Shown here in pieces: positions 24,546-31,729 of a stretch of DNA of 41,749 bases. Below the pieces are notes generated by a model that made no database searches, was not told where the DNA came from, and worked only from the letters and a program-made list of their open reading frames with translations. Source of the stretch: JAIBJP01 sp035639875 (GTDB lineage: Bacteria; Actinomycetota; Thermoleophilia; Gaiellales; Gaiellaceae); the NCBI GenBank assembly GCA_035639875.1, contig DASQXE010000037.1:1-41749 (forward strand). The letters run 5' to 3'. The first letter of the stretch is position 1, and every line of letters begins with the position of its first letter. The translations under genes and the position numbers were made by a program.

Positions 24546-24841
24546 CTCGAGGGCTCGCGCATGAAGCCCTGGCGCGCCGCCGACACGAGGGCGACGGCCT
24601 CGGGGAAGAGGATCCGCATCGCGTCGCGCAAAGCGAGCGCCTGGGCGTCCGCAGGCCCCTCGACCTGCAAGCGTTTCAGCGCCGCGCCGGTCAGCTCCAC
24701 GGCCGTGTTGAGCGTGAGCGTGGCGAACTGCTCCCGCTGCGACTCGTGGACGGCCTCTGCCTGGCGCTCGGCGAACTCGCGCAACCCGCGCATGAGCTCC
24801 TCGGGATCGCCCCCGAACGGAAAGCTGAATTCACCCTCCAT
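24542..24841 (-). CDS. Hypothetical helical protein
   Basis: 99 residues, ATG at 24841. Begins MEGEFSFPFGGDPEELMRGL and continues as two long amphipathic helices (LREFAERQAEAVHESQREQ, then an Ala/Leu-rich segment). No signal or membrane helix. Divergent from ferritin with only 18 bp between start codons, and coupled to the LysE gene. TACAGT is 6 nt before the ATG. Function not recognised. Confidence 0.65.
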   Translation of the reverse strand: MEGEFSFPFGGDPEELMRGLREFAERQAEAVHESQREQFATLTLNTAVELTGAALKRLQVEGPADAQALALRDAMRILFPEAVALVSAARQGFMREPSS

Positions 24842-24859
24842 GCCGTTACTGTACCCACG
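24842..24859. promoter_or_regulatory. 18-bp divergent spacer with a shared near-palindromic -10 (TACTGTA)
   Basis: The heptamer TACTGTA at 24847-24853 reads TACTGT on the plus strand (7 nt before the ferritin GTG) and TACAGT on the minus strand (6 nt before the ATG of the 99-residue gene). Neither gene has a Shine-Dalgarno. Both transcripts would be leaderless and their -35 regions would lie inside the opposite coding sequence. Confidence 0.6.
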
Positions 24860-25387
24860 GTGTCTCGGTTCACAGAGTCCCTCAACGAACAGGTCGCGTA
24901 CGAGTTCGCCGCCTCGCAGCAGTACGCGGCCATCGCCGTCTGGTACGACTCCGAGACGCTTCCCCAGCTCGCCGCCCACTTCTACCGCCAGGCGCTCGAG
25001 GAGCGAAACCACGCGATGATGATCGTCCAGTACCTGCTCGACTCGGACGAGCAGGCGACGATCCCCGCTGTTGCCGCGCCGAAGAACGATTTTCCCGACG
25101 CGGTCGCGCCTGTTCGTCTCGCGCTCGAGCAGGAGCGGACCGTGACGGGGCAGATCTCGCAGCTCGCGGCACTGGCCCGCGAGGAGAACGACCTCGTGGG
25201 CGGTGAGTTTCTCAACTGGTTTCTCAAGGAGCAGCGCGAAGAGGTCGCCAGCATGTCTTCGCTCCTCGCCGTGGTGGAACGCGCGGCCGACAACGTCCTG
25301 CTCGCTGAGGAGTACCTCGCGCGACAGCAGATCGGCGACGCGGGCGTCGACCCGACCGCTCCGCCCACGGCCGGCGGCGCTCTCTAG
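24860..25387 (+). CDS. Ferritin
   Basis: 175 residues from GTG 24860. Stores iron by oxidising Fe(II). Ferroxidase ligands are seen at the expected spacing: Glu15 in NEQVAYEF, Glu50 and His53 in ALEERNHAMM, and acidic positions in LEQERTVTGQ and LKEQREEVASM. Four-helix bundle plus a disordered Pro/Gly tail (TAPPTAGG). No haem-binding methionine is obvious, so FtnA rather than bacterioferritin type. Divergent from a 99-residue gene through an 18-bp promoter. Confidence 0.9.
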   Translation: MSRFTESLNEQVAYEFAASQQYAAIAVWYDSETLPQLAAHFYRQALEERNHAMMIVQYLLDSDEQATIPAVAAPKNDFPDAVAPVRLALEQERTVTGQISQLAALAREENDLVGGEFLNWFLKEQREEVASMSSLLAVVERAADNVLLAEEYLARQQIGDAGVDPTAPPTAGGAL

Positions 25388-25453
25388 CTCGCCCTCTGGA
25401 CGGCGGGCCTTCGCCGGGCAAATACGCATCCGCGTTTAATTTGACGCTGCCGC

Positions 25454-25557
25454 CGCTCGCTGCACGATGCGCGCCCCTCCGGGCTAGGTCGTGCTACTTG
25501 CACTGTCCGTCGCCCCTCGGGGCGGGCCACCCTTGCGAGCGACGCCCAGGGGGCAAG
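25454..25557. other. Structured intergenic element (candidate ncRNA or dispersed repeat)
   Basis: Within the 199-bp convergent spacer 25388-25586. Outer stem CGCTCGC (25454-25460) pairs with GCGAGCG (25535-25541). Inside are hairpin 1, GCACGA (25462-25467) with TCGTGC (25489-25494) capped by GCCC/GGGC and loop CTCC, and hairpin 2, CGCCC (25511-25515) with GGGCG (25520-25524). An alternative stem CTTGC (25532-25536) with GCAAG (25553-25557) competes with the outer stem. No coding potential is evident and it is not a tRNA. The rest of the spacer holds a weak hairpin at 25401-25416 after ferritin and an AT-rich patch near 25435-25442. Confidence 0.4.
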
Positions 25558-25586
25558 CTAGGGCGTTTCTGGTTTCACCAATGCGG

Positions 25587-26135
25587 CTATGAGAGCTCGG
25601 CCTTGTAGGAGCGCTCCACCCGCGTGGCGAGCTCCTCCGCAGCCGCGAGGCCGGTCTTCATCGCCTCGGCGAAGGGCGATGCGCCGACCTCGCCGAGCGC
25701 CTGCTCGAGCCGGCCGGCAGCCGTGCCGATGGCGTCGAGATAGGAGAGGGTGGCGACCCGCGGAGGCGCGACGATCGTCTCCTGGAGCTCGGCCGCCGCG
25801 ACCTCTGCCTCTTCGATTCCCTCCGGGGCCTCGTTCAGGCGCAGCTCGACGAGGCGTGCGCGGAGACCGCCGATGTCGCCGCCGCCGGCGCTCTCCTCAG
25901 CGAGCTCGCACAGGGCGGCGATCGAGACGGCGTCTCGGACGCGCGAGCGATCGGCCACCGGACGTCCCCGCGAGTCGAGAGCGAGCCACGAGGACTCCCC
26001 GTCTCGCTCGTAGGCGCACAGGTAGATGCGCTCCCCGCCGGCTTCCGCAGGGACGAGGCCGACGAGCTTCTCGTCCGCAGCGGCATGCCGCACGGCGGCG
26101 GCCCGGGCAGCGGCGATTTCCTCTTCGAGCGCCAT
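25587..26135 (-). CDS. Hypothetical protein of about 180 residues
   Basis: 182 residues from ATG 26135. N-terminal half has a strand-rich YLCAYERDGESSWLALDSRGRPV region; the C-terminal half is a helical bundle rich in Ala and Glu (AVAAAELQETIVAPPR, then a long helix to the end). No signal peptide or membrane helix. Starts 19 bp from ubiE in divergent orientation. TATTGT lies 8 nt before the ATG. Conserved-looking, but I do not recognise the family. Confidence 0.65.
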   Translation of the reverse strand: MALEEEIAAARAAAVRHAAADEKLVGLVPAEAGGERIYLCAYERDGESSWLALDSRGRPVADRSRVRDAVSIAALCELAEESAGGGDIGGLRARLVELRLNEAPEGIEEAEVAAAELQETIVAPPRVATLSYLDAIGTAAGRLEQALGEVGASPFAEAMKTGLAAAEELATRVERSYKAELS

Positions 26136-26154
26136 CGACGGCAACAATAGTCCC
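26136..26154. promoter_or_regulatory. 19-bp divergent spacer with overlapping -10 elements
   Basis: On the minus strand TATTGT (26149 to 26144) is 8 nt before the ATG. On the plus strand AACAAT (26143-26148) is 6 nt before the ubiE GTG. The two boxes share five base pairs. No Shine-Dalgarno is present on either side. Confidence 0.5.
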
Positions 26155-26865
26155 GTGACGGAGGCTCTCACCGAGCGCAACCGCGCAGCGCAGGCCCTGT
26201 TTGCCCCACTCGCCCCGAGCTACGACCGCTATGCGCGCCTCCTCTCCTTCGGACAGGATCCCCGCTGGCGCTCCTTCCTCGTCTCGCGCATCGAGGCGCG
26301 CCCAGAGGACACGGTGCTCGACGTCGCGACCGGCACCGGCGCAGTGGCCCGCGAGCTCGTCCGCCGGTACGGCTGCCGCGTCGTCGGAGTCGACCAGAGC
26401 GCCGAGATGCTTGCGATTGCGCGCGCTCGCGCCGAAGAGCGTGTCGAGTTCCGCGAGGCGCGTGCTGAAGCGCTTCCGTTCGCAGACCGGAGCTTCGACG
26501 GCCTGACGTTCACGTACCTGCTCCGCTACGTGGACGACCCCGCGGCGACGATGCACGAGCTCGCGCGCGTAGTTCGCCCCGGGGGCCGGGTGGCGATGCT
26601 CGAGTTTTCGATTCCAGGAAATCCACTGGCGCGACTTTCGTGGAACGTGTACGTGAGAGTCGGACTCCCTGTGGCGGGTCGCTTGATCTCACCTGGATGG
26701 CACGAGGTTGGGCGTTTTCTCGGGCCCAGCATTCGCGACTTTTGGGCCCGTTATCCGCTCGAGCGTGTGCTCGGCCTGTGGCGCAACGCGGGGATCGACG
26801 ACGTCGCGACGTGTCGGCTCAGCCTCGGGGGCGGAATCGTCGTGTGGGGCCGCCGTGGCGAGTGA
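26155..26865 (+). CDS. ubiE: UbiE/MenG-type methyltransferase, probable demethylmenaquinone methyltransferase
   Basis: 236 residues, GTG 26155. Seen: FAPLAPSYDRYARLLSFGQDPRWR at the N-terminus (the YDxxxxLLSxGxxxxWR signature of UbiE), SAM motif VLDVATGTGAVARELV, VGVDQSAEML, EALPFADRSFDGLTFTYLLRYV and GGRVAMLEFSIP. Methylates demethylmenaquinone to menaquinone in respiratory quinone synthesis; menaquinone is inferred from the actinobacterial setting. The next gene overlaps its end by 11 bp and encodes a polytopic membrane protein. Confidence 0.87.
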   Translation: MTEALTERNRAAQALFAPLAPSYDRYARLLSFGQDPRWRSFLVSRIEARPEDTVLDVATGTGAVARELVRRYGCRVVGVDQSAEMLAIARARAEERVEFREARAEALPFADRSFDGLTFTYLLRYVDDPAATMHELARVVRPGGRVAMLEFSIPGNPLARLSWNVYVRVGLPVAGRLISPGWHEVGRFLGPSIRDFWARYPLERVLGLWRNAGIDDVATCRLSLGGGIVVWGRRGE

Positions 26866-27586
26866 GCTCTCGCGGCCCGCGTTCTACGCCCTGCGCACCG
26901 GGGGTTGGCGGGACTACATCACGCTTCTGCACGTCCCGTACACGGCGTGGCACCTCAGCTTCGTCGCCATCGGCGCGGCGCTGAGCCCTGAATTTGCGCT
27001 CTCGCGGCTCTGGCCGACGCTCGCGGCCTTCGGGCTCGCCGTCGGAATCGGTGCCCACGCCCTCGACGAGCTGAACGGCCGTCCGCTCCGCACGCAGATC
27101 CCCGCCCGAGTGCTCGTCGGCCTGGCGGCGGCTTCGATCGCCGGCGCCGTCGCGATCGGGATCGTCGGCGCGGTGACGGTCAATCCTTGGATCGGCGCCT
27201 TCGTCGCCGCGGGCGCGTTCATCGTCGTTGCGTACAACCTCGAGTGGTTCGGCGGACGCTTCCATGGCGACGTCTGGTTTCCGCTCGCCTGGGGTGCGTT
27301 CCCGCTTCTGACTGCGTATTTCGCCACGGCGGAGGATCTCGACGGCACGGCGATCGCCGGCTGCGCCTTCGCGTTCGCGCTCAGCTTCGCCCAGCGCCGG
27401 CTCTCCACCCAGGTGCGAGACGTCCGCCGGCGCGTGACGAGCGTGACGGGGGTGGTCGAGCGCCGCGATGGAAGCCGGCAGCAGCTCGGGACAAAGGACC
27501 TGATGGCGGCGGAGGAAACGGCACTGCGAGCACTCACGGCCGCAACCGTCGCCCTCGCCGTCGCGCTCGTCATGATGCGCCTGTGA
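26855..27586 (+). CDS. Polytopic membrane protein, possibly UbiA-like
   Basis: 243 residues from GTG 26855, overlapping the ubiE stop by 11 bp. About seven hydrophobic helices. The loop after helix 2, HALDELNGRPLRTQIP, and the later YNLEWFGGRFHGDVWFPLAWG loosely recall the two aspartate-rich loops of UbiA prenyltransferases, but the canonical NDxxD motif is missing. Linked to ubiE, a role in quinone metabolism is a fair guess, no more. Ends at a 14-bp tandem duplication. Confidence 0.6.
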   Translation: MASELSRPAFYALRTGGWRDYITLLHVPYTAWHLSFVAIGAALSPEFALSRLWPTLAAFGLAVGIGAHALDELNGRPLRTQIPARVLVGLAAASIAGAVAIGIVGAVTVNPWIGAFVAAGAFIVVAYNLEWFGGRFHGDVWFPLAWGAFPLLTAYFATAEDLDGTAIAGCAFAFALSFAQRRLSTQVRDVRRRVTSVTGVVERRDGSRQQLGTKDLMAAEETALRALTAATVALAVALVMMRL

Positions 27587-27599
27587 TGATGCGGCTGTG
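27572..27599 (+). repeat. 14-bp tandem duplication across a stop/start junction
   Basis: ATGATGCGCCTGTG (27572-27585) is followed directly by ATGATGCGGCTGTG (27586-27599), differing at one base, and then a third partial copy ATGACGCTGCCG. The first unit carries the stop of the membrane protein and the second carries the GTG of the next gene. Confidence 0.8.
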
Positions 27600-28769
27600 A
27601 TGACGCTGCCGCTGCCGGCGACACAGCCGGCAACGCTCGCGCCACCGGTGATCGTTGCGCCCGCTCCGCACGAGACCTCCTTCGGCATCGTGCGCGGGCG
27701 CGTCGCGGACGGAACGGTGCGCGTCGTGGTCAGGGTGGGACGGACGACTGCGGTCGACGTACCCGTCTTCGGAAGCACGTTCCGATTCGAGCTCTCGCTC
27801 CCGTCGCGCGACGTCTCGATCCGAGTCACCGCCTACGACCTCGCCGGACACAGTGCGTCAACCACAGTCAGCCCGGTCTTCGGGCTCCCGACGAAGGCCT
27901 ACCCGGCTCCAATCCTGAGCCAGCAGGACACCTACCTCGCGCGCCGGATCCGCTCGCTCGTGCGGGAGTTCCCCGGCACGGCGGCGGTCTTCGTCCAGGA
28001 CTTGCGCACGGGGCGAGGGGCCGCCTGGAATGCGCGCGCACGCTTTCAGGCCGCGTCGACGCTCAAGCTCGGAATCGCCATCGAGGTCCTGCGCGTCCTC
28101 GGCCGCAAGCCGCCACGCGGTACGCACCTCGCACGGCTCATGTGGAGGATGCTCGTCTACTCCGACAATCGGGCGGCGAACGATCTCGAGGCCTGGCTGG
28201 GCGGTGGGTCAGTCGACGCGGGCGCCGAGCGCGTGAACGCAACGCTCGAGGCGCTGCACCTCCGCGACACGCACATGCGGGGCGACTACATCATCGGCAC
28301 CGCAAGCACGACACCGATCCCACTCCGCGTCGAGAACCAGCCGCCCTATCTCCCCGGCTGGAAGCACACCTCGGCTTGGGATCTTGCGCGAATCCATCGC
28401 TTCCTCCACCGCGCCTCCGCCGGCCGAGGCCCGCTCGTGCGCCTGCCAGGACGCTTCACAGGCTCGGACGGCCGCTACATGATGTATGTGCTCGCGCACG
28501 TCCTCGATCCCGGGAAGATCGACCGCTACGTCGGGGCCCAACCCGGGGTGGCCGTCTTACACAAGGCAGGCTGGATCCTCAACGCGCGCCACGACAGCGG
28601 ACTCGTCTTCTGGCCCGACGGCGGACTCGTCGTTACGGTCATGACCTGGAACGGAGTGCGCACCGGAGCTGCGTCCGACATCCTGGCGGGGCGCGTCGCT
28701 CAGATCGCGCTTCGCCGCTTCTCGAATCCCCCGTCTCCGAGCACCCGCGCCTGGCGCCTTCCGTCATAG
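27597..28769 (+). CDS. Class A beta-lactamase-like serine hydrolase with an N-terminal Ig-like domain
   Basis: 390 residues, GTG 27597 (ATG 27600 is equally possible). An Ig-like beta domain (residues about 30-95) precedes a penicillin-binding fold. Seen: AASTLKLGIAIEVLR near residue 153 (SxxK nucleophile), VYSDNRAANDLE near residue 180 (SDN), and a late VLHKAGWILNARHDSGLV near residue 320 corresponding to the K-T/S-G strand, here KAG. No signal peptide follows the start, which is odd for this exported class; the frame closes 21 bp upstream. Antibiotic hydrolysis is not implied; peptidoglycan-directed or esterase roles are possible. Confidence 0.78.
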   Translation: MMTLPLPATQPATLAPPVIVAPAPHETSFGIVRGRVADGTVRVVVRVGRTTAVDVPVFGSTFRFELSLPSRDVSIRVTAYDLAGHSASTTVSPVFGLPTKAYPAPILSQQDTYLARRIRSLVREFPGTAAVFVQDLRTGRGAAWNARARFQAASTLKLGIAIEVLRVLGRKPPRGTHLARLMWRMLVYSDNRAANDLEAWLGGGSVDAGAERVNATLEALHLRDTHMRGDYIIGTASTTPIPLRVENQPPYLPGWKHTSAWDLARIHRFLHRASAGRGPLVRLPGRFTGSDGRYMMYVLAHVLDPGKIDRYVGAQPGVAVLHKAGWILNARHDSGLVFWPDGGLVVTVMTWNGVRTGAASDILAGRVAQIALRRFSNPPSPSTRAWRLPS

Positions 28770-28772
28770 GAT
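28767..28772 (+). promoter_or_regulatory. Candidate leaderless -10 of the coiled-coil gene, built on a stop codon
   Basis: TAGGAT, then 6 nt, then the ATG at 28779. Its first three bases are the TAG stop of the beta-lactamase-like gene. Confidence 0.45.
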
Positions 28773-28778
28773 TCGCCG

Positions 28779-30080
28779 ATGGTCGTCGCGCTCGAGATCG
28801 TCTTCGCAGCGGGCTTCGCCGTCGTCGCTTCGTCATTCGTTGCGGTCGCCGTCGGTAGGGCGCGTGAGCAGATCCTGATCGCGCTGGGCGCCGTCCTCGC
28901 GGGCGGAGCGGTCGCCGCGGCGATCGCCCTGGGGGTCAATCTCGTCGATCGGTTCACGAAGACCGATGCGCTCATCCTCGTGACGGCCGGCCTCGCGGCC
29001 GCCGCCGTCACGGAGCTCGGACTCATCGCTCTCGTCCGCGGCTTCCGGCGTGTGCGTGAGCTCGAACGGCTGAACGACCAGGCTCGCGAGCGGCTCGCCC
29101 ACTTCGTCGAGAGCGAGGTGCGGGAGCGAACGCTCGAGCTCGAGCGCATGCTCGCCCGCGAACGGGCGAATGCAAGCCACGAGCTGACCGAGCAGGAACG
29201 ACGTCTCTCGGGGGAGCGGCGCGACATCGTGGAACGCCAAGCGGAGCGCGCTCGGGTCGAGCTCACCCAGGCCGTGTCTGCGGTGCAGGAGCGGCTCGAG
29301 CGGCGGCTCATGGCCTGGGCTGCGGACCTCGACCGGGGACAGCGCGAGCTCGAAGGTCATCTCACAGCGCTCACGCAGCGCCAACGCGAGGCCGTCGCCG
29401 TCTACGAGGCGCATCTGGCGGCCGACTCCGAGCGCATCGAGGCCGTCGGCGAGGAGCAGCGGTCGGCCTTGCTCAAGCTGCGCGAGGCGCTCGAGCGCCT
29501 GGGTACCGAGTTCCTCGAGGAAGGCCGGGCTGAGATCGAGGTCCACGCGGCAGAGCGCCGGCGGGCGCTGCACGAGGTCAGCGAGCGGATTCGGACGCGG
29601 GAACGGGCGCTGCGGGAGCAGATCGAGCGCGAAGGGGTGGACGCCCGCAGCCGGCTTGCGTCGGGCCTGGCCGAAGCCGAGCGTCGCCACCTGGCGACCC
29701 TCGACCGCGCCTTGGAGCGGGCCGGCACCCGGCTGATCGAGTACGCCGAGAAGCAGTTCGACGCGCAGATCCGCGAATCGCGCGAGAAGGCGGCCGAGCG
29801 TCTGTCCCGCGAGCTCGAAAAGGGCATCGACCAGCTCGCCCGCCAGGCGGAGAAGGAAGTCTCCGATCGCATCACTGAGATCGCACGGCAGACAGCCGAG
29901 GGCCTCCAGCGCCGCATCGCCGATGTGGCCCGCGCCGGAGAAGCCCAACACGAGCTCGCCGCCGAACGCGTGCAAGACCTCGTAAACCGCTTGCACGAGA
30001 CCATCGCCGCCGCCGAGGATCGGCTCGCCGTCATCGAGACGGACGTCGCCCGCGCCGGGCAGACTCACGGTCGCGGTTAG
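28779..30080 (+). CDS. Membrane-anchored long coiled-coil protein
   Basis: 433 residues. Two or three hydrophobic helices fill residues 1-90 (FAAGFAVVASSFVAVAVG; ILIALGAVLAGGAVAAAIALGV; ALILVTAGLAAAAVTELGLIALV). The remaining 340 or so residues are almost uninterrupted Glu/Arg/Ala/Leu heptads, with no enzymatic motif. This predicts a membrane base with a cytoplasmic rod tens of nanometres long. I do not recognise a family; envelope scaffold, chromosome or secretion roles are all possible. It precedes a small unknown gene and xseAB on the same strand. Confidence 0.78.
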   Translation: MVVALEIVFAAGFAVVASSFVAVAVGRAREQILIALGAVLAGGAVAAAIALGVNLVDRFTKTDALILVTAGLAAAAVTELGLIALVRGFRRVRELERLNDQARERLAHFVESEVRERTLELERMLARERANASHELTEQERRLSGERRDIVERQAERARVELTQAVSAVQERLERRLMAWAADLDRGQRELEGHLTALTQRQREAVAVYEAHLAADSERIEAVGEEQRSALLKLREALERLGTEFLEEGRAEIEVHAAERRRALHEVSERIRTRERALREQIEREGVDARSRLASGLAEAERRHLATLDRALERAGTRLIEYAEKQFDAQIRESREKAAERLSRELEKGIDQLARQAEKEVSDRITEIARQTAEGLQRRIADVARAGEAQHELAAERVQDLVNRLHETIAAAEDRLAVIETDVARAGQTHGRG

Positions 30081-30131
30081 CGCTTACTTTTTCGGGCAGG
30101 GTTCGTCTGAACAAGGCCGAACCTACGCGGG

Positions 30132-30335
30132 ATGGACGAGTTGACGATTCTCGAACGGGAACAGGACGAACGCGGCAAGGTCGAGAGTTGGCGGCTGCAC
30201 GTCCTCGTGGAGGCCGGGTATCCGCTTCCGCTCGCCGAGCGGATCGCCCAGAGCGACGCCGACCTCCACGAAGCCGTCGAGCTCGTCGGCGCCCGCGGCT
30301 GCACGCCCGAGGTCGCCGCGCAGATCCTGCTCTAG
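30132..30335 (+). CDS. Small conserved helical protein
   Basis: 67 residues, ATG 30132. Sequence features: ESWRLHVLVEAGYPLPLAERIAQ, then DADLHEAVELVGARGCTPEVAAQILL in two helical units. This pattern occurs as a stand-alone protein in actinobacteria from memory; function unknown. A 7-bp hairpin follows the stop by 13 nt, so it probably ends its transcript. No Shine-Dalgarno is clear. Confidence 0.6.
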   Translation: MDELTILEREQDERGKVESWRLHVLVEAGYPLPLAERIAQSDADLHEAVELVGARGCTPEVAAQILL

Positions 30336-30348
30336 CGCTTCTGGACGG

Positions 30349-30366
30349 CCCGGCCAGAGCCGGGCG
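30349..30366 (+). terminator. GC-rich hairpin after the 67-residue gene
   Basis: GCCCGGC, loop CAGA, GCCGGGC: a perfect 7-bp stem 13 nt after the stop and before xseA. There is no U tract immediately after it, as is common in GC-rich actinobacterial terminators. Confidence 0.5.
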
Positions 30367-30424
30367 GAGTGGGGCTACCGCGGTTTCGTCACAACTCGCG
30401 CACGCTCCTGCGCCCCCGCTGAGC

Positions 30425-30430
30425 TAGATT
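30425..30430 (+). promoter_or_regulatory. Candidate leaderless -10 of xseA
   Basis: TAGATT, 7 nt, then the xseA GTG at 30438, without Shine-Dalgarno. Confidence 0.5.
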
Positions 30431-30437
30431 CGACCGT

Positions 30438-31526
30438 GTGAAGGTCGAGCATGAGCTTCAGGGCGACCGCAAGGTCTATACGGTCTCCGCCTTCAACCGC
30501 GGCGTCGCCTCGTGGCTCACGCGCCTGCCCACCGTGTGGGTCGAAGGCGAGGTCACGGAGTTCCGCCGCCAGGCGCGTTGGCAGAGCGTCTTCTTCACAA
30601 TGAAGGATCCGCACGACGGCTCGTGCCTGCGCGTGAGCATGCCGCGCGGCGGCTTCGACGCGCTCCGGCTGGAGCTCGCGGACGGCATGACCGTGCACGT
30701 CTTCGGGCGTCCAGAGCTCTTCGGCGCCCGCGGCGACTTCAGCCTGCGCGCGCTCTCGATCGAGCCGCTCGGTCTCGGAGCGGTACTCGCGCAGCTCGAG
30801 CAGCGTAAGCGGAAACTCGCGGCCGAGGGCCTCTTCGCTGCCGCACGGAAGAGGCCTCTCCCCTTGTTCCCGCGCCGAATCGGCCTCCTGACGGGAAACG
30901 AGGCAGCCGCCAAGCGCGACTTCGTCACGGCGGTCGCGGCTCGGTTCCCCGCAGCGCGCATCCTCGTCTCGCAGACCTACGTTCAGGGGCCACGAGCGGC
31001 GCCCGCGCTCGTGACCGCCCTGAGCGACCTCGCAGGCGAGGACGCAATCGACGTGATCGTGCTTGCGCGCGGCGGCGGCAGCTTCGAGGACCTTCTTCCG
31101 TTCAGCGACGAGCGGCTCGTGCGCGCCGTCGCCGACTCCCCTGTGCCGATCGTCTCAGCCGTCGGGCACGAGCAGGACACGCCCCTCTGCGATCTGGCCG
31201 CGGACGCGCGCGCCTCGACCCCCACGGCCGCGGCACGCCTCGTCGTGCCGGACGAGGGCGAGCTGCGAGAGCGTCTCAGCAGTCTGCGCGGGCGACTCGA
31301 GCGGGCCCCGCGCTTGCTTGTCGAGCGCAAGCGGGCGGGCCTCGAGTCACTCGCCGGCCGCCTGCGCGCGTTGTCCCATCAGTCAACATTGAGCAGAGGG
31401 TACGCCATCGTCCGGACGGAGTCCGGAATCGTCCGCACCGCCTCCGAGCTTGCGGCCGGCGAGCGCGTCGACGTCGAGCTCGCGCAGGGCGGCTTCGGCG
31501 CCCGCGTCGAGGAGACACGGCCGTGA
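30438..31526 (+). CDS. xseA: Exodeoxyribonuclease VII large subunit
   Basis: 362 residues. With XseB degrades single-stranded DNA in repair. OB-fold domain first (LPTVWVEGEVTEFRRQA, then QSVFFTMKD), catalytic region with FPRRIGLLTGNEAAAKRDF near residue 150, DVIVLARGGGSFEDL near residue 205 and VSAVGHEQDTPLCDLAADARASTPTAAA in part, then a coiled coil and the SRGYAIVR cap. Shorter than the roughly 450 residues of E. coli XseA; the coiled-coil arm appears much reduced. The stop overlaps the xseB GTG (GTGA). Confidence 0.95.
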   Translation: MKVEHELQGDRKVYTVSAFNRGVASWLTRLPTVWVEGEVTEFRRQARWQSVFFTMKDPHDGSCLRVSMPRGGFDALRLELADGMTVHVFGRPELFGARGDFSLRALSIEPLGLGAVLAQLEQRKRKLAAEGLFAAARKRPLPLFPRRIGLLTGNEAAAKRDFVTAVAARFPAARILVSQTYVQGPRAAPALVTALSDLAGEDAIDVIVLARGGGSFEDLLPFSDERLVRAVADSPVPIVSAVGHEQDTPLCDLAADARASTPTAAARLVVPDEGELRERLSSLRGRLERAPRLLVERKRAGLESLAGRLRALSHQSTLSRGYAIVRTESGIVRTASELAAGERVDVELAQGGFGARVEETRP

Positions 31527-31729
31527 CTGAAGAGCGCACCTTCGAAGACGCCCAGCGCGAGCTGGAGCGGATCGTCGGCGAGCTCGAAGGCGGACGTGCA
31601 AGCCTCGAGGACGCGCTAGCCCTCTGGGAACGCGGCGACGAGCTGTACCGCTTCTGCCTCGGGAAGCTCGACTCGGCCGAGGGGAAGACCGAGGAGCTCG
31701 GCCGCCGGGTCGAGGAGGCGCGGCCGTGA
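31523..31729 (+). CDS. xseB: Exodeoxyribonuclease VII small subunit
   Basis: 68 residues. The family motif is clear: TFEDAQRELERIVGELEGGRASLEDALALWERGDELYRFC in part, with the LE-IV--LE-G---LE-AL-L-ERG pattern. Binds along the coiled-coil arm of XseA. GTG overlaps the xseA stop, and its own stop overlaps the next GTG. Confidence 0.95.
   Translation: MTEERTFEDAQRELERIVGELEGGRASLEDALALWERGDELYRFCLGKLDSAEGKTEELGRRVEEARP

Noticed and set aside
25454..25557. Reading the structured element as a tRNA or tmRNA
   Set aside because: No acceptor stem of 7 bp ending in a CCA context, no T-loop sequence and wrong arm lengths.
27572..27599. Idea that removing one 14-bp repeat would fuse the membrane protein to the beta-lactamase-like protein in frame
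   Set aside because: After subtracting 14 bp the two frames still differ and the TGA remains in frame, so the duplication alone does not explain the missing signal peptide.
28833..30068. A 411-codon minus-strand frame
   Set aside because: It is the mirror of the coiled-coil gene; the long frame comes from high-GC codon bias and the translation has no domain.
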